From: Actinomyces trachealis
GTDB taxonomy: Bacteria > Actinomycetota > Actinomycetes > Actinomycetales > Actinomycetaceae
Reading direction: 5' to 3'
Assembly: GCF_015711475.1 (NCBI RefSeq)
Contig: NZ_CP065027.1
Span: 992,001 to 1,056,000 of the forward strand
DNA length: 64,000 nucleotides
The notes beneath the pieces are model-generated. The model ran no database searches. It was not told the origin of the DNA and worked only from the letters and a program-made list of their open reading frames with translations. The number at the start of each line of letters is the position of its first letter. The stretch's first letter is position 1. This document shows positions 1-9,995 of this stretch, piece by piece. The translations under genes were made by a program, and so were the position numbers.

Positions 1-1718
1 CGGTGATCGCGGCTAGGCTCGCGCATTTCGAGACCTTTGAGGCGGAGGTCAAGGCCAACGAGGCCCGTCAGGCCCGCCAGACCACCACTCCGCTGCGCTC
101 ACTGCGCGGTGAGATTCAAGACCGCAGCGGCATTGTTATGGCCTCCTCCATGATCGTCTACGACGTCGCTGTAAACCAACGGGCGATCACTCAGTACGAG
201 CACACTGTGCTGGACGAGCTCAGCGTCCCCCACGTCATCGGCTACGGAGCTATTGAGGCTGCCGCTCAGCTGGCCCCCCTGCTGGGGGGGGACGCCCGGG
301 AGCTTGGCGCCAAGATGATTGGGGACAGCACCTACGTTGTGATCGCCAAGGCAATCGACGAGGTGGTCTGGCGCAAGATCGACACCCTCGGGATCCTGGG
401 CATCGAGCAGGAGCAGCGGGTTAGGCGCCTCTACCCGGCCGGGAACGTGGCCGGAAACATTATCGGCTACGCGCACGATGAGAAAGACGAGGGCTCCAAG
501 GACCGCTACGTGAAGGCGGAGACTGGGCTGGAACTCACACAGGACAAGCTGCTGACCGGAACCGACGGCTACTGGCAGTACGAGCGCTCGGCCACCGGCG
601 AGTTCATCATCCCCTCAGCCCCGGAGGTCACGGTGCCTGCGGTTCAGGGCTCCGCCGTGCGCACCACCCTGAATGCGGACTTGCAGAAGGTGGTCCAGGA
701 TATCGTGGCCAAAGCCATGACCACCTGGTCGCCCGACTGGATCTCCGTGCTTGTCACCGAGCCCTCCACCGGCAAAGTCATTGTCATGGCCGACTCCGGC
801 TCCTTTGACCCAACTAACCCAGACGCCACCCCTAACACCGGCACCCGCTCGGTAGAGGTCGTCTACGAGCCCGGAAGCGTCGGCAAGGTGGTCACCTTCG
901 CCGCAGCGCTGGAGGAGCAGAAGATCACGCCCGAGGACACCTGGACGGTCCCATACTCCTGGGTAGCCCCCAACGGGCAAGTCTTTGTGGACTCCCACGA
1001 CCACGGCACCGAACTGATGACCTCCACCAAGGTGCTCGTAGACTCCTCGAACGTGGGAACCGTGCAAATTGGTGACCGCCTGGACGACGCCGTGCGCCAC
1101 CAGTACATGCGCAAGTTTGGTTGGGGCGAGCTTACTGGCATCGAGCTGCCTGGCGAGTCTCCTGGACTGCTCACTGAGGCCTCCACCTGGGACGGGCGCA
1201 CGCGCTACACCACCATGTTCGGCCAGGGGGTGGCCTGCACACCCTTGCAGGCGGTGCAGACGCTCGCAACGATCGCCAACGGAGGGGTACGGGTGCCGCT
1301 GCGGGTGATTGACTCTTGGATCTCCCCGGACGGGACCAGAACTGCGCAGACCAGCCCGGAAAGCGTGCGAGTCGTCAGTGCCGAGACCGCCAAGAGCCTT
1401 ACCGAGATGCTCATTGGCGTAACCCAAAAGGGCGGTACGGCAGAGATGGCTGCTGTAGAAGGGTACCTGGTGGCTGGCAAGACCGGCAGCACGCAGATCC
1501 TTGAAGGAGGGGTAGAGACCGGTACGGTCGCCTCCTTCGTCGGGTTCTTACCGGCTCGCGCTCCTGCCGCTGCGGTCTCAGTGATCGTCCACAAACCTGC
1601 GCACGGCGTCTACGGCGGTGTGGTGGCAGCGCCCATCTTCCAAGAGGTGGCGCTTGCCACTATGCGCGCGCTGGGGGTCAGCCCAGATCCGTCAGTCGTC
1701 GCATCGTCTGGACAATAG
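1..1718 (+). CDS. ftsI: Peptidoglycan D,D-transpeptidase FtsI (class B PBP), 5' partial
   Basis: This is the septal transpeptidase that cross-links peptidoglycan stem peptides at the division site, partner of FtsW. All three penicillin-binding motifs are visible: SVGK (catalytic Ser at about residue 292 counted from the GTG at 3), SSN (about 348-350) and KTG (about 493). The N-terminal dimerisation domain has the typical RGEIxDRxG sequence near residue 35. No N-terminal membrane segment is present and the reading frame is open to base 1, so the true start and the anchor lie upstream of the window; the GTG at 3 is not the real start. The gene is followed after about 105 bases by murE, as in other actinobacterial dcw clusters. 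Confidence 0.96.
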   Translation, partial: VIAARLAHFETFEAEVKANEARQARQTTTPLRSLRGEIQDRSGIVMASSMIVYDVAVNQRAITQYEHTVLDELSVPHVIGYGAIEAAAQLAPLLGGDARELGAKMIGDSTYVVIAKAIDEVVWRKIDTLGILGIEQEQRVRRLYPAGNVAGNIIGYAHDEKDEGSKDRYVKAETGLELTQDKLLTGTDGYWQYERSATGEFIIPSAPEVTVPAVQGSAVRTTLNADLQKVVQDIVAKAMTTWSPDWISVLVTEPSTGKVIVMADSGSFDPTNPDATPNTGTRSVEVVYEPGSVGKVVTFAAALEEQKITPEDTWTVPYSWVAPNGQVFVDSHDHGTELMTSTKVLVDSSNVGTVQIGDRLDDAVRHQYMRKFGWGELTGIELPGESPGLLTEASTWDGRTRYTTMFGQGVACTPLQAVQTLATIANGGVRVPLRVIDSWISPDGTRTAQTSPESVRVVSAETAKSLTEMLIGVTQKGGTAEMAAVEGYLVAGKTGSTQILEGGVETGTVASFVGFLPARAPAAAVSVIVHKPAHGVYGGVVAAPIFQEVALATMRALGVSPDPSVVASSGQ

Positions 1719-1824
1719 GCGGGCATCTAGGCTTACGCTCGCGCCGCCTGCTCCCAACCTTGAGGGCCTCAGCGTGGGCATGCCGACGCGCCTGGCCGGG
1801 CCCATCGCGCTAGATTGAGGAACC

Positions 1825-3429
1825 ATGAGCCTGAACGCCCCCGCGTCCACTGAGCCGCTACGCCCAGAACACGTTGTGCCGGTTGAGCTGGCTAGGTTGG
1901 CTCAGCGATTTGACCTTGAGTTCAATGCTGGCTCCGGTGCGGGCGCCATCACCGTCACCGGCGTGGCGCAGGGCTCCGCCGATGTCTGCCCCGGGGACCT
2001 ATTCGTGGCCCTCCCTGGCACCCGCATTCACGGTGCTAAATACGCCTTACAGGCGCTCGCCGCCGGGGCAGCAGCGATCCTTACAGATGCCGTTGGGGCC
2101 GCTTTTCTGTCCGAGCAGGGCACAGTGGCCCCCATCCTGGTTAGCGGTGAGTTGCAGAGCGTGGTCGGACCACTGGCAGCCGAGGTTTACGGCCAGCCCG
2201 CAGGCAAGCTCACCACCGCAGCGGTTACGGGAACCAACGGCAAGACCACCACTGCCACCATGGTGGACCACGTGCTGCGGATGCTCGGGCGGGTCACCGG
2301 ACTGATTGGCACCGTGGAGGTCAGCCTGGCTGGTCAGAGTCGGCCCGCAGTGCTCACCACCCCCCAGCCTGCCGATCTGCAGCGCTTCTTGGCCTGCCTA
2401 CGAGAGGCTGGCGGAACCGATCTGGTCATGGAGGCCTCCTCCCACGCTTTGGCCATGCACCGCACCGAGCCACTTGTCTTCACCGTCGCAGGCTTCACGA
2501 ACCTCAGCCAGGACCACCTGGACTATCACTCCACCCTGGAGGAGTACTTCGAGGCCAAGGCCCTGCTCTTCACCCCGCAGCATTCCAGCCACCAGGTTGT
2601 CTGCGTTGACGACACCTGGGGACGCCGCCTGGCCGAGCGCCTGGCCGCCAGCCCACAGGCCCAGATCATGACTCTGCGCACTCCGCTGGCGGATGTGGAG
2701 GGCCAGGCCTATCCCGCAGACTGGTCTGTCCAGGAGATCCATCACGCCCCAGTCCGCACCACCTTCACCCTGGTAGGACCAGAGGGCGCCTGCCTGGAGA
2801 CTTCCACCAGCCTGCCTGGCGACTTCAACGTCGCCAATGCCGCCCTGGCGGTGCTGATGGTCCATGCTACCGGTGTCAGCCTGGAGCAGATCGGTCAAGC
2901 TCTTGGGGAGGCGGGCGTGAGCCCTGTGGTACCCGGCCGGGTAGAGGCCGTCGGTGACTCCACCGCAGGCCCCCGCGTGCTCGTGGACTTCGCCCACAAC
3001 CCTGGCGCCCTGGAGGCCGTGCTGCGCTCCCTGCGACCAACTGTTGCGGGCCGCCTGATTCTGGTCTTTGGTGCCACCGGCAACCGGGATACTGGCAAGC
3101 GCCCACAGATGGCCACCATCGCCGTACAGGGTGCCGATGTTGTCGTCCTGACTGACGACGACCCCCACAACGAGGACCCTGCCTCCATCCGCACTGAACT
3201 CATGGCCGTGGCTGTCCCTGCCACCCCAGCGGGCACGGTGCTGGAGGAGGTTGCGCCCCGAGAGGCTGCCATCCGGCATGCCATTGAGCTGGCCACCCCA
3301 CAGGACACCGTCCTGATCGCCGGGCGTGGTCACGAAACCATCCAGGATGTTGCCGGTGAGGACATCAGCCTGGATGACCGCGTCGTCGCCGCTGAGGCGC
3401 TGCGTCACAAAGAAGGATCTCCCGCATGA
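1825..3429 (+). CDS. murE: UDP-MurNAc-tripeptide ligase MurE
   Basis: Cytoplasmic Mur ligase that adds the third residue of the stem peptide. The ATP-binding loop GTNGKTTT is at residues 136-143, and the length (534 aa) is normal for the family. The ATG at 1825 follows GAGG with good spacing. The substrate-selecting motif, DNPR in enzymes that add meso-diaminopimelate, reads DDPH here (residues 445-448 in TDDDPHNEDP). From family knowledge this change goes with L-Lys or L-Orn, so I infer a non-DAP cell wall, as expected for Actinomyces relatives. The stop overlaps the murF start as ATGA, showing tight translational coupling. Confidence 0.95.
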   Translation: MSLNAPASTEPLRPEHVVPVELARLAQRFDLEFNAGSGAGAITVTGVAQGSADVCPGDLFVALPGTRIHGAKYALQALAAGAAAILTDAVGAAFLSEQGTVAPILVSGELQSVVGPLAAEVYGQPAGKLTTAAVTGTNGKTTTATMVDHVLRMLGRVTGLIGTVEVSLAGQSRPAVLTTPQPADLQRFLACLREAGGTDLVMEASSHALAMHRTEPLVFTVAGFTNLSQDHLDYHSTLEEYFEAKALLFTPQHSSHQVVCVDDTWGRRLAERLAASPQAQIMTLRTPLADVEGQAYPADWSVQEIHHAPVRTTFTLVGPEGACLETSTSLPGDFNVANAALAVLMVHATGVSLEQIGQALGEAGVSPVVPGRVEAVGDSTAGPRVLVDFAHNPGALEAVLRSLRPTVAGRLILVFGATGNRDTGKRPQMATIAVQGADVVVLTDDDPHNEDPASIRTELMAVAVPATPAGTVLEEVAPREAAIRHAIELATPQDTVLIAGRGHETIQDVAGEDISLDDRVVAAEALRHKEGSPA

Positions 3430-4889
3430 TCTCCCGCACGATCGAGGAGCTGCTCGCCCACACGCAGGGCACGCTCGTGGCACCGGCTCCCGCCACCACC
3501 CCGGTGGTCACTCAGGTAGTCACCGACTCCCGCCAGGTTGGCGTGGGCACGCTGTTCGTGGCCATTCCTGGTGAGCGTGTTGACGGGCACAGCTTCATTG
3601 GCCAGGTGACCGCCGCTGGGGCCAGTGCCGCCCTCATCCAAAACCTTGATGCCGCCCAAGCCGCGCTGACTGCCGCTGGCCTGGACACTACGGCGATCGC
3701 CTTGATCCAGGTGCCCGACACGGTGGAGGCACTCGGTGAGCTGGCCCGCCACCACCTGGCGGATATGCGTGAGCGCGCCCAGGCCTGTGGCGAAAAGCTC
3801 ACCGTTGTTGGTGTGACTGGCTCGGTCGGCAAGACCACCACCAAGGACATGACCCGGCAGCTACTGGCAACCTGCGGCCCCACCGTCGCCCCCCGGCTCA
3901 GTTTCAACAATGAGGTCGGCCTGCCCCTGACGGTCCTAGACACCGACGAGGCCACCCGCTACCTCGTGCTGGAAATGGGCGCCTCGGGTACCGGGCACAT
4001 CACCTACCTGACCCGCATCGCACCGCTAGACGCCGCCGCCGTGCTCCTCATCGGCCACGCGCACCTGGGCGGCTTCGGTTCAGTCGACGGCGTCGCCACC
4101 GCCAAGAGTGAGATCATCACCGGCCTGCTGCCCACCGGCATCGCCATCCTGAACGCTGACGATCCTCGCTGCGCCGCCATGGACTCGCTCGCCCCCGGTG
4201 CGGTGCTGCGCTTCTCCGCCACCGGAGACCCCACCGCTCAGGTCCGCGCCACCGACGTCCAGTTGGGCCCTGACGCTCACGCCACCTTCCAACTGCACCT
4301 CCCCGACCTTGCGGAGCCCACGACCGTGCGCTTAGGTCTGCCTGGGGAGCACAACGTCTCCAACGCCCTTGCCGCAGCCGCGCTGGCCCTGGCCGCCGGT
4401 GCTACCGCTGAGGGCGTGGCCAGCGGGCTAGGCCAGGCCCGCATGGAGAGCCCACACCGCCTAGACGTCTCGGCGCTGTCCCGCGACATCCTCCTGATCG
4501 ATGACTCCTACAACGCCAACATCGATTCCATGACGGCATCCTTGGCCTCACTGCCTGCGTTGGCGGGGGAGCGCCGCCGTGTCGTCGTTATCTCGGAGAT
4601 GCTGGAACTCGGTGAGTCCTCCGAGCGCGACCACGCCCGCACTGGTGAGTTGGCCGTGCAGGCCGGTACCGCGCTAGTGGTCGCCATCGGTGCGGGCACC
4701 GCGCCCCTGACTGCTGCCGTGCAAACCGCTGCCCCGCAGGTCCAGACTGTCACCTTCCCGGATGCAGACGCCGCAGTCGCCCAGATCGTCAGCTTCTTGC
4801 AAGATGGTGACGCCGTCTTGGTCAAGGGATCCAACGGCTCAGGCGCTTGGCGTCTAGCCGACCACCTCAAGGAGGTACTGTCAGCATGA
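3426..4889 (+). CDS. murF: UDP-MurNAc-tripeptide:D-Ala-D-Ala ligase MurF
   Basis: Adds the D-alanyl-D-alanine dipeptide to UDP-MurNAc-tripeptide, the last cytoplasmic step of the soluble precursor. The P-loop GSVGKTTTK is at residues 132-140, and the later Mur-ligase segments (FNNEVGLP, the EMGA motif and DDSYNAN) are all present. Length is 487 aa, usual for MurF. The start overlaps the murE stop (ATGA) and its own stop overlaps the mraY start (ATGA), so it sits in a coupled chain. Confidence 0.95.
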   Translation: MISRTIEELLAHTQGTLVAPAPATTPVVTQVVTDSRQVGVGTLFVAIPGERVDGHSFIGQVTAAGASAALIQNLDAAQAALTAAGLDTTAIALIQVPDTVEALGELARHHLADMRERAQACGEKLTVVGVTGSVGKTTTKDMTRQLLATCGPTVAPRLSFNNEVGLPLTVLDTDEATRYLVLEMGASGTGHITYLTRIAPLDAAAVLLIGHAHLGGFGSVDGVATAKSEIITGLLPTGIAILNADDPRCAAMDSLAPGAVLRFSATGDPTAQVRATDVQLGPDAHATFQLHLPDLAEPTTVRLGLPGEHNVSNALAAAALALAAGATAEGVASGLGQARMESPHRLDVSALSRDILLIDDSYNANIDSMTASLASLPALAGERRRVVVISEMLELGESSERDHARTGELAVQAGTALVVAIGAGTAPLTAAVQTAAPQVQTVTFPDADAAVAQIVSFLQDGDAVLVKGSNGSGAWRLADHLKEVLSA

Positions 4890-5974
4890 GGGCGATCCTC
4901 GTCTCGGCCGCAGTCTCGCTGCTGCTCACCTTCATAGGCACACCAGGGCTGATCCGGTTCCTGAACCGCAAGCAGTACGGGCAGTTTATTCGTGAGGATG
5001 GCCCGGAGGGGCACTTCACCAAGCGCGGCACTCCCACCATGGGCGGCCTGGTCATCCTGGCCGCAACGGTCATCGGTTACGGCGTGGCCTGCCTTTCCGA
5101 GCTGCGAAACCCACGAGCCTCCGCTGTCCTCCTGCTGTTCCTGGTGGTCGGACTGGGCCTTATCGGCTTCTTGGATGACTTCGCCAAGATCGCCAAGGAA
5201 CGCTCTTTGGGCCTCAAACCCTGGCAGAAGATCTTTGGGCAGGCCCTGATCGGCATTGGATTCGCCGTAGGCTCGCTGGCATTCGCCAATGAGAATGGTC
5301 TCACTCCCGCCTCCACCCGCATCTCTTTCACACGGGACACTAAACTGGACTTGGCTTTCCTAGGCATCGGGATCGGCGTGTTCCTGTTCATCCTCTGGGT
5401 GAACTTCCTTATCACCGCCTGGTCCAACGCCGTCAACCTGACAGACGGCCTTGATGGTCTCGCGGCAGGCTCCTCCGCCATGTTCTTTGCTGCCTACTCC
5501 TTGATCGGCGTGTGGCAGACCAACCAGGCCTGCAGCTTCGTGCCTGCTGAGTCAGTAGCCACCCTCTGCTACCAGGCGAGGGACCCGCGTGATCTGGCTA
5601 TGGTGTCTGCGGCACTGATGGGTGCCTGCTTTGGGTTCCTGTGGTGGAACGGCTCCCCGGCACAGATTTTTATGGGGGACACCGGCTCCTTGGCCTTGGG
5701 TGGTGCCGTTGCCGGGCTGTCCATCCTGACCCGCACCGAGTTTCTGGCCGTCATCATCGGCGGGCTTTTTGTCATGGAGGTGCTCTCTGACGTTATCCAG
5801 GTGGGCTTCTTCAAAGCCACTCGACGCAGAGTCTTCCGTATGGCGCCGATCCACCACCACTTTGAGCTGCTTGGCTGGGCGGAGGTGACTGTGGTGATAC
5901 GTTTCTGGCTGATCGCAGGCCTGTTCGTGGCCCTCGGTCTGGGAGTCTTCTACGCGGAGTGGCTGCTGGCATGA
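4886..5974 (+). CDS. mraY: Phospho-MurNAc-pentapeptide transferase MraY
   Basis: Integral membrane enzyme that transfers phospho-MurNAc-pentapeptide to undecaprenyl phosphate, making lipid I. About ten hydrophobic segments are visible. Family signatures are present: the Asp pair in FLDDFAKI (near residue 97), NLTDGLDGLA (near 187) and the C-terminal APIHHHFELLG triple-His segment (near 321). The ATG at 4886 overlaps the murF stop and gives 362 aa; the GTG further upstream at 4847 would lie inside murF and is not needed. The stop overlaps the murD start. Confidence 0.95.
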   Translation: MRAILVSAAVSLLLTFIGTPGLIRFLNRKQYGQFIREDGPEGHFTKRGTPTMGGLVILAATVIGYGVACLSELRNPRASAVLLLFLVVGLGLIGFLDDFAKIAKERSLGLKPWQKIFGQALIGIGFAVGSLAFANENGLTPASTRISFTRDTKLDLAFLGIGIGVFLFILWVNFLITAWSNAVNLTDGLDGLAAGSSAMFFAAYSLIGVWQTNQACSFVPAESVATLCYQARDPRDLAMVSAALMGACFGFLWWNGSPAQIFMGDTGSLALGGAVAGLSILTRTEFLAVIIGGLFVMEVLSDVIQVGFFKATRRRVFRMAPIHHHFELLGWAEVTVVIRFWLIAGLFVALGLGVFYAEWLLA

Positions 5975-7458
5975 GCATGCTGGAAGGCGCCAAGGTTGCT
6001 GTTGTAGGGCTGGGTGATACCGGTCGCGCAGTCGTGGACGTGGCCCTCACCCTGGGCGCCCAGGTTGAGGCCCTAGACTGCTCCGAGCAAGCCGTCAGCA
6101 CGCTCCTGAAGCAGCATGTGGAGGGTGCCCAGCCCGCTGGTGGCAGCCTCCACATGCATCTGGCTACCGACGACGCCGACATGGCGCAGGCCCTGGAGTG
6201 CGTCCAGCCTAAGCTGGTGGTCATCTCCCCAGGCGTACCCCCGCACGCGCCAGTGTTCCAGCAGGCCCTAGCCATGGGCTGCGAGGTGGTCTCCGAGGTG
6301 GAGCTTGCCTGGCGCCTCCAGGCGGCCTCTGCCCGCCCGGCTGTCCCATGGCTGGCTGTCACCGGCACTGACGGGAAGACCACCACCGTCAACATGGTCT
6401 CCACGATCCTCAGCACGGCAGGTCTCAGGGCCCCGGCGGTAGGCAATGTGGGCACCCCCGTTATCCAGGTGGTGGCCGAAGGGAAGACCGACTCTCTCGT
6501 AGTGGAACTCTCCAGCTTCCAACTGCATACCACCAGCACCATGTCCCCTCTGGCAGCGACCTGCTTGAACCTGGCCGCTGACCACATCGACTGGCACGGC
6601 AGCCAGGAGGCCTATGCCGCTGACAAGGCACGCATTTACCACCAGGTCCGCGCCGCCGCCGTCTACAACCTCGCTGATCCGGCTACGGAGCAGATGGTGC
6701 GCGGTGCGGACGTCGTTGCAGGCTGCCGCGCTATCGGCTTCACCCTGGGTGTGCCCGCACTCGGACAAGTCGGTCGGGTTGAGGACCTGCTGATCGACCG
6801 TGCCTTCCACGCCGAACGGCACCGTGAGGGAGTCCAGCTGGCCACCATCGCGGACCTGGCCCACCTGGCACCCGGTGGCGAGGTCGAACGCCTGCCTGCG
6901 CACATCGTGGAGGACGCCCTGGCCGCAGCCTCCTTGGCTCGTGCTGCGGGAGTGGCTCCGCAGGCCGTGGCAGCCGGACTGCGCGCCTTCAACCCCGGGG
7001 CGCACCGCATCGTCACCGTGGCGGTTGGTGGGGGAGTGGCCTGGGTGGACGACTCCAAGGCCACCAATCCACACTCCGCACAAGCCGCGCTGACCTCCCT
7101 GCCGACTGGGACTGGCGTGTGGATTGTCGGTGGGGACACCAAGGGTGCAACCTTCCACGAGCTGGTCGCCAAGGTGGCATCCAGGTTGCGCGCCGTCGTC
7201 GTCATCGGCAAGGACCAGACTGAGGTCCTGGCAGCGTTGCAACAACAGGCCCCCACCCTGCCGGTTACCTGCATCGCCGACGGAAGCCCGGAGCAGGTGA
7301 TCACCGACGCCGTCGTCGCTTCCGCGCGATTCGCCCAGAGCGGTGACACTGTGATGCTCGCCCCAGCCTGCGCCTCTTGGGACCAGTTCACGTCCTACGC
7401 CCAGCGCGGCAGTCTCTTCGCACAGGCTGCACGTGCAATGGTTGCCTCCCAGGAGTAG
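5971..7458 (+). CDS. murD: UDP-MurNAc-L-Ala:D-Glu ligase MurD
   Basis: Adds D-glutamate to UDP-MurNAc-L-alanine in the cytoplasm. The N-terminal Rossmann segment VAVVGLGDTGRA and the ATP loop TGTDGKTTT (about residues 131-139) are present, with the C-terminal Mur-ligase domain complete (VDDSKATNPHSA, then GGDTKGA). The ATG at 5971 overlaps the mraY stop as ATGA and gives 495 aa; a second ATG two codons later is an equally possible start. Confidence 0.94.
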   Translation: MSMLEGAKVAVVGLGDTGRAVVDVALTLGAQVEALDCSEQAVSTLLKQHVEGAQPAGGSLHMHLATDDADMAQALECVQPKLVVISPGVPPHAPVFQQALAMGCEVVSEVELAWRLQAASARPAVPWLAVTGTDGKTTTVNMVSTILSTAGLRAPAVGNVGTPVIQVVAEGKTDSLVVELSSFQLHTTSTMSPLAATCLNLAADHIDWHGSQEAYAADKARIYHQVRAAAVYNLADPATEQMVRGADVVAGCRAIGFTLGVPALGQVGRVEDLLIDRAFHAERHREGVQLATIADLAHLAPGGEVERLPAHIVEDALAAASLARAAGVAPQAVAAGLRAFNPGAHRIVTVAVGGGVAWVDDSKATNPHSAQAALTSLPTGTGVWIVGGDTKGATFHELVAKVASRLRAVVVIGKDQTEVLAALQQQAPTLPVTCIADGSPEQVITDAVVASARFAQSGDTVMLAPACASWDQFTSYAQRGSLFAQAARAMVASQE

Positions 7459-7470
7459 AGGAGGGACCTA

Positions 7471-8724
7471 ATGGGTAAGCCGGGCGAGCGCAGGTGGCTG
7501 CCGCGCCGACGGCGCAAGGCCGTTGACGGGCCGAGACCAGGGGAGTCGGCCGTACTCAGCTACTACGGGCTTGGCTTGACCACGCTGCTGCTCCTGGCGA
7601 TTGGCCTGGTTATGGTCTTCTCCGTGCTGTCGGTTGGACTAGCGGCAGAGGACTCACACAAGGCGCAGGAGATCTACCGTTACGCCGTCTTCCCGGTGGT
7701 GGGCGTCATTGGTGCCTTGATCATCTCTCGGCTGGCCGTGCGGGCCCTCAAACGATCCTGGTTCCTGGTGCTCGCGGCCGGTCTCATTGCCCAGGTGGCC
7801 ACGCTCATCTTTGGTGTGGATATCAACGGAAACCGCAACTGGCTGTACATCCCATTCATTGGTCCGGTGCAGCCCTCAGAGTTTCTTAAGATCGGGCTGG
7901 TACTGGCGCTCGGTGCGCTTGTGGAGCGTTTTCACGGTCGGCTCGCGGAACCCAAGGTGCTGCTGGGCGCGATAGGACTGCCAGTAGTCCTGTCTACCGG
8001 CTTGGTGATGGCGGGCGGCGACATGGGTACGGTCATCGTCTTGGCTCTGATCGTGGCTGGCGCCTTGTGGATTGGGGGACTGGCCAAACGTTGGTTCGTT
8101 CTGGCCCTGCTTGTGGGAGTCTTTGCCTTCGCAGTAAGTTCGATGCTCTCTCTTAACCGACGTACCCGCATTCTTGACTGGCTGGGTATCGGCCCCCCCG
8201 ACTTCATGGGTACGGGCTATCAGCCACGTCACGCCTTGTGGGCGATCGCGACTGGACGCTGGACCGGGGTGGGACTGGGGGCTTCACGCCAGAAGTGGGG
8301 CTACCTGACCCAGTCAGAGAGCGATTACATTTACGCGATCCTCTGCGAGGAGCTTGGTCTGCTGGGGGGACTGCTGGTCCTCCTGCTATTCCTGGCCTTC
8401 GGGTACTTCTGCATGCGTATCATACGGCGTAGCCAGGATGTCTTCACCTCAGTGACCGTCGGTGCGATCGCCTGCTGGATCGTGGGACAGGCGCTGATAA
8501 ACATCTCCGTGGTGCTCCGAGTCCTGCCGGTTTTGGGCGTGCCCTTGCCTTTCATCTCCCGCGGCGGTTCTTCACTGATCGCTGTGTTGCTAGCGGTGGG
8601 CGTCCTACTGTGCTTTGCCCGCAGCGAGCCTGACGCCCGAGCCGCGCTGGCCGTGAGAGGTGGCGCTGTCCGACGTACCCTGGCCGTCATCACCCCCCGT
8701 AGGAGGAAACATGACCGATCCTGA
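7471..8724 (+). CDS. ftsW: Peptidoglycan glycosyltransferase FtsW (SEDS family)
   Basis: Polytopic SEDS protein that polymerises lipid II at the septum together with FtsI. Roughly ten membrane segments are visible, with conserved SEDS blocks including NGNRNWLYIPFIGPVQPSE, the large extracytoplasmic loop around GTGYQPRHALWAIATGRWTG, and the late segment PLPFISRGGSSL. The ATG at 7471 has a GAGGAGGG Shine-Dalgarno sequence. The basic N-terminal tail and the last 14 bases, which overlap murG in another frame, are ordinary for the cluster. Confidence 0.94.
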   Translation: MGKPGERRWLPRRRRKAVDGPRPGESAVLSYYGLGLTTLLLLAIGLVMVFSVLSVGLAAEDSHKAQEIYRYAVFPVVGVIGALIISRLAVRALKRSWFLVLAAGLIAQVATLIFGVDINGNRNWLYIPFIGPVQPSEFLKIGLVLALGALVERFHGRLAEPKVLLGAIGLPVVLSTGLVMAGGDMGTVIVLALIVAGALWIGGLAKRWFVLALLVGVFAFAVSSMLSLNRRTRILDWLGIGPPDFMGTGYQPRHALWAIATGRWTGVGLGASRQKWGYLTQSESDYIYAILCEELGLLGGLLVLLLFLAFGYFCMRIIRRSQDVFTSVTVGAIACWIVGQALINISVVLRVLPVLGVPLPFISRGGSSLIAVLLAVGVLLCFARSEPDARAALAVRGGAVRRTLAVITPRRRKHDRS

Positions 8725-9952
8725 CGCCACGCACGGCTCGTCCTCCGACTCCGGCGAGGTGGGCTCCGCAGCCGCCAGCACCGGTCTGCGAGTGCTGCTG
8801 GCTGGAGGCGGCACCGCTGGCCACGTGAACCCGCTGCTGGCCACGGCTGCTGCCCTACGAGCCACTGACCCAACGGTCCAGTTGCTGGTGCTTGGCACCG
8901 CTACCGGCCTGGAGGCGGACCTGGTCCCCGCCGCAGGCCTGGAGATGGTCACGATCGCCAAGGTCCCGCTGCCGCGGCGCCCCAGCTTGGACCTCCTGCG
9001 CCTGCCAGGACGCCTAAAGGCTGCCATGGACGGTGCGCGTCGTGCTATCGAGCAGATCAACGCGAACGTGGTCATCGGCTTTGGCGGCTACGTCTCAACC
9101 CCCGCTTACCTGGCTGCCCGCAAGTTGGGAGTGCCAGTGGTCATCCACGAGCAGAACGCCCGCCCGGGCCTGGCTAACAAGGTGGGCGCCCGTTGGGCTC
9201 GCGCCGTGGCCCTGACCTTCGCTTCCACCCCGCTCAAGGCCCGCGTAGGCCGAACTGAGTTCACCGGCTTGCCCCTGCGCCCGGAGATTGCCGCCCTGAT
9301 AGAGGAGCAGGCCACCGATGCCGGGCGCGCCCAGGCACGTCAGCAGGGTGCCGCCGCCCTGGGGCTCGACCCCACGCTACCCACCCTGCTGGTTACCGGC
9401 GGCTCGCTAGGCGCTCAGCACCTCAACGAGGTCCTCTGCGCCGTCATGCCCTCCATCCCCGAAGGGATGCAGGTGTTGCACCTGACCGGCAAGGAGAAGG
9501 ACGCCCCCGTCCGCTCCGTCCGGGAGCAGGCAGTGGCCAGTGGCGTCACCAGCCTGGGTTCCCGCTACCACGTGCTCGATTACCTGCCCCAGATGGAGCA
9601 TGCCTACGCCTGCGCCGACGCCGTGATCTGCCGCTCTGGTGCCGGAACCGTGGCTGAGCTCACCGCACTAGGCCTGCCTGCCCTCTATGTGCCCCTGCCG
9701 ATTGGCAACGGTGAGCAGCGACTGAACGCCGCAGACGTCGTCGCCGCTGGAGGCGGTCGGATTATTGCCGACGCCGAACTGAGAACCGAGCATGTGGTTG
9801 ACTTCATGGCGCTCGTTGCCGACCCGGTGCGCCGGGAGCCCATGGCTCAAGTAACTCGTGGGGCGGGTGTGCGTGACGGTGCGCAACGGCTAGTAGCCCT
9901 GGTGGGGGCGGTAGCCCGGGCGGCCCAGCGTGCGGCTGCCGAACGCCCCTGA
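8711..9952 (+). CDS. murG: UDP-GlcNAc:lipid I GlcNAc transferase MurG
   Basis: Peripheral inner-leaflet GT28 enzyme that converts lipid I to lipid II. The GGGTAGHVNP loop opens the Rossmann fold after a roughly 30-residue polar N-terminal tail; the second-domain loop GGSLGAQHLNE and the nucleotide-sugar motif CRSGAGTVAEL are present. The start is ATG 8711, directly behind a strong AGGAGG, which places the ribosome site inside the end of ftsW (14-base overlap). The longer reading frame back to 8660 has no comparable start signal. Confidence 0.94.
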   Translation: MTDPDATHGSSSDSGEVGSAAASTGLRVLLAGGGTAGHVNPLLATAAALRATDPTVQLLVLGTATGLEADLVPAAGLEMVTIAKVPLPRRPSLDLLRLPGRLKAAMDGARRAIEQINANVVIGFGGYVSTPAYLAARKLGVPVVIHEQNARPGLANKVGARWARAVALTFASTPLKARVGRTEFTGLPLRPEIAALIEEQATDAGRAQARQQGAAALGLDPTLPTLLVTGGSLGAQHLNEVLCAVMPSIPEGMQVLHLTGKEKDAPVRSVREQAVASGVTSLGSRYHVLDYLPQMEHAYACADAVICRSGAGTVAELTALGLPALYVPLPIGNGEQRLNAADVVAAGGGRIIADAELRTEHVVDFMALVADPVRREPMAQVTRGAGVRDGAQRLVALVGAVARAAQRAAAERP

Positions 9953-9995
9953 ACCGACAAAGCCTCGCAGCAAGCAAGACCACTAGGAGAGCCGC

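Noticed and set aside
2398..3483. 361-codon open frame on the minus strand across murE
   Set aside because: Antisense shadow of murE, which is fully conserved on the plus strand; high GC makes such frames long.
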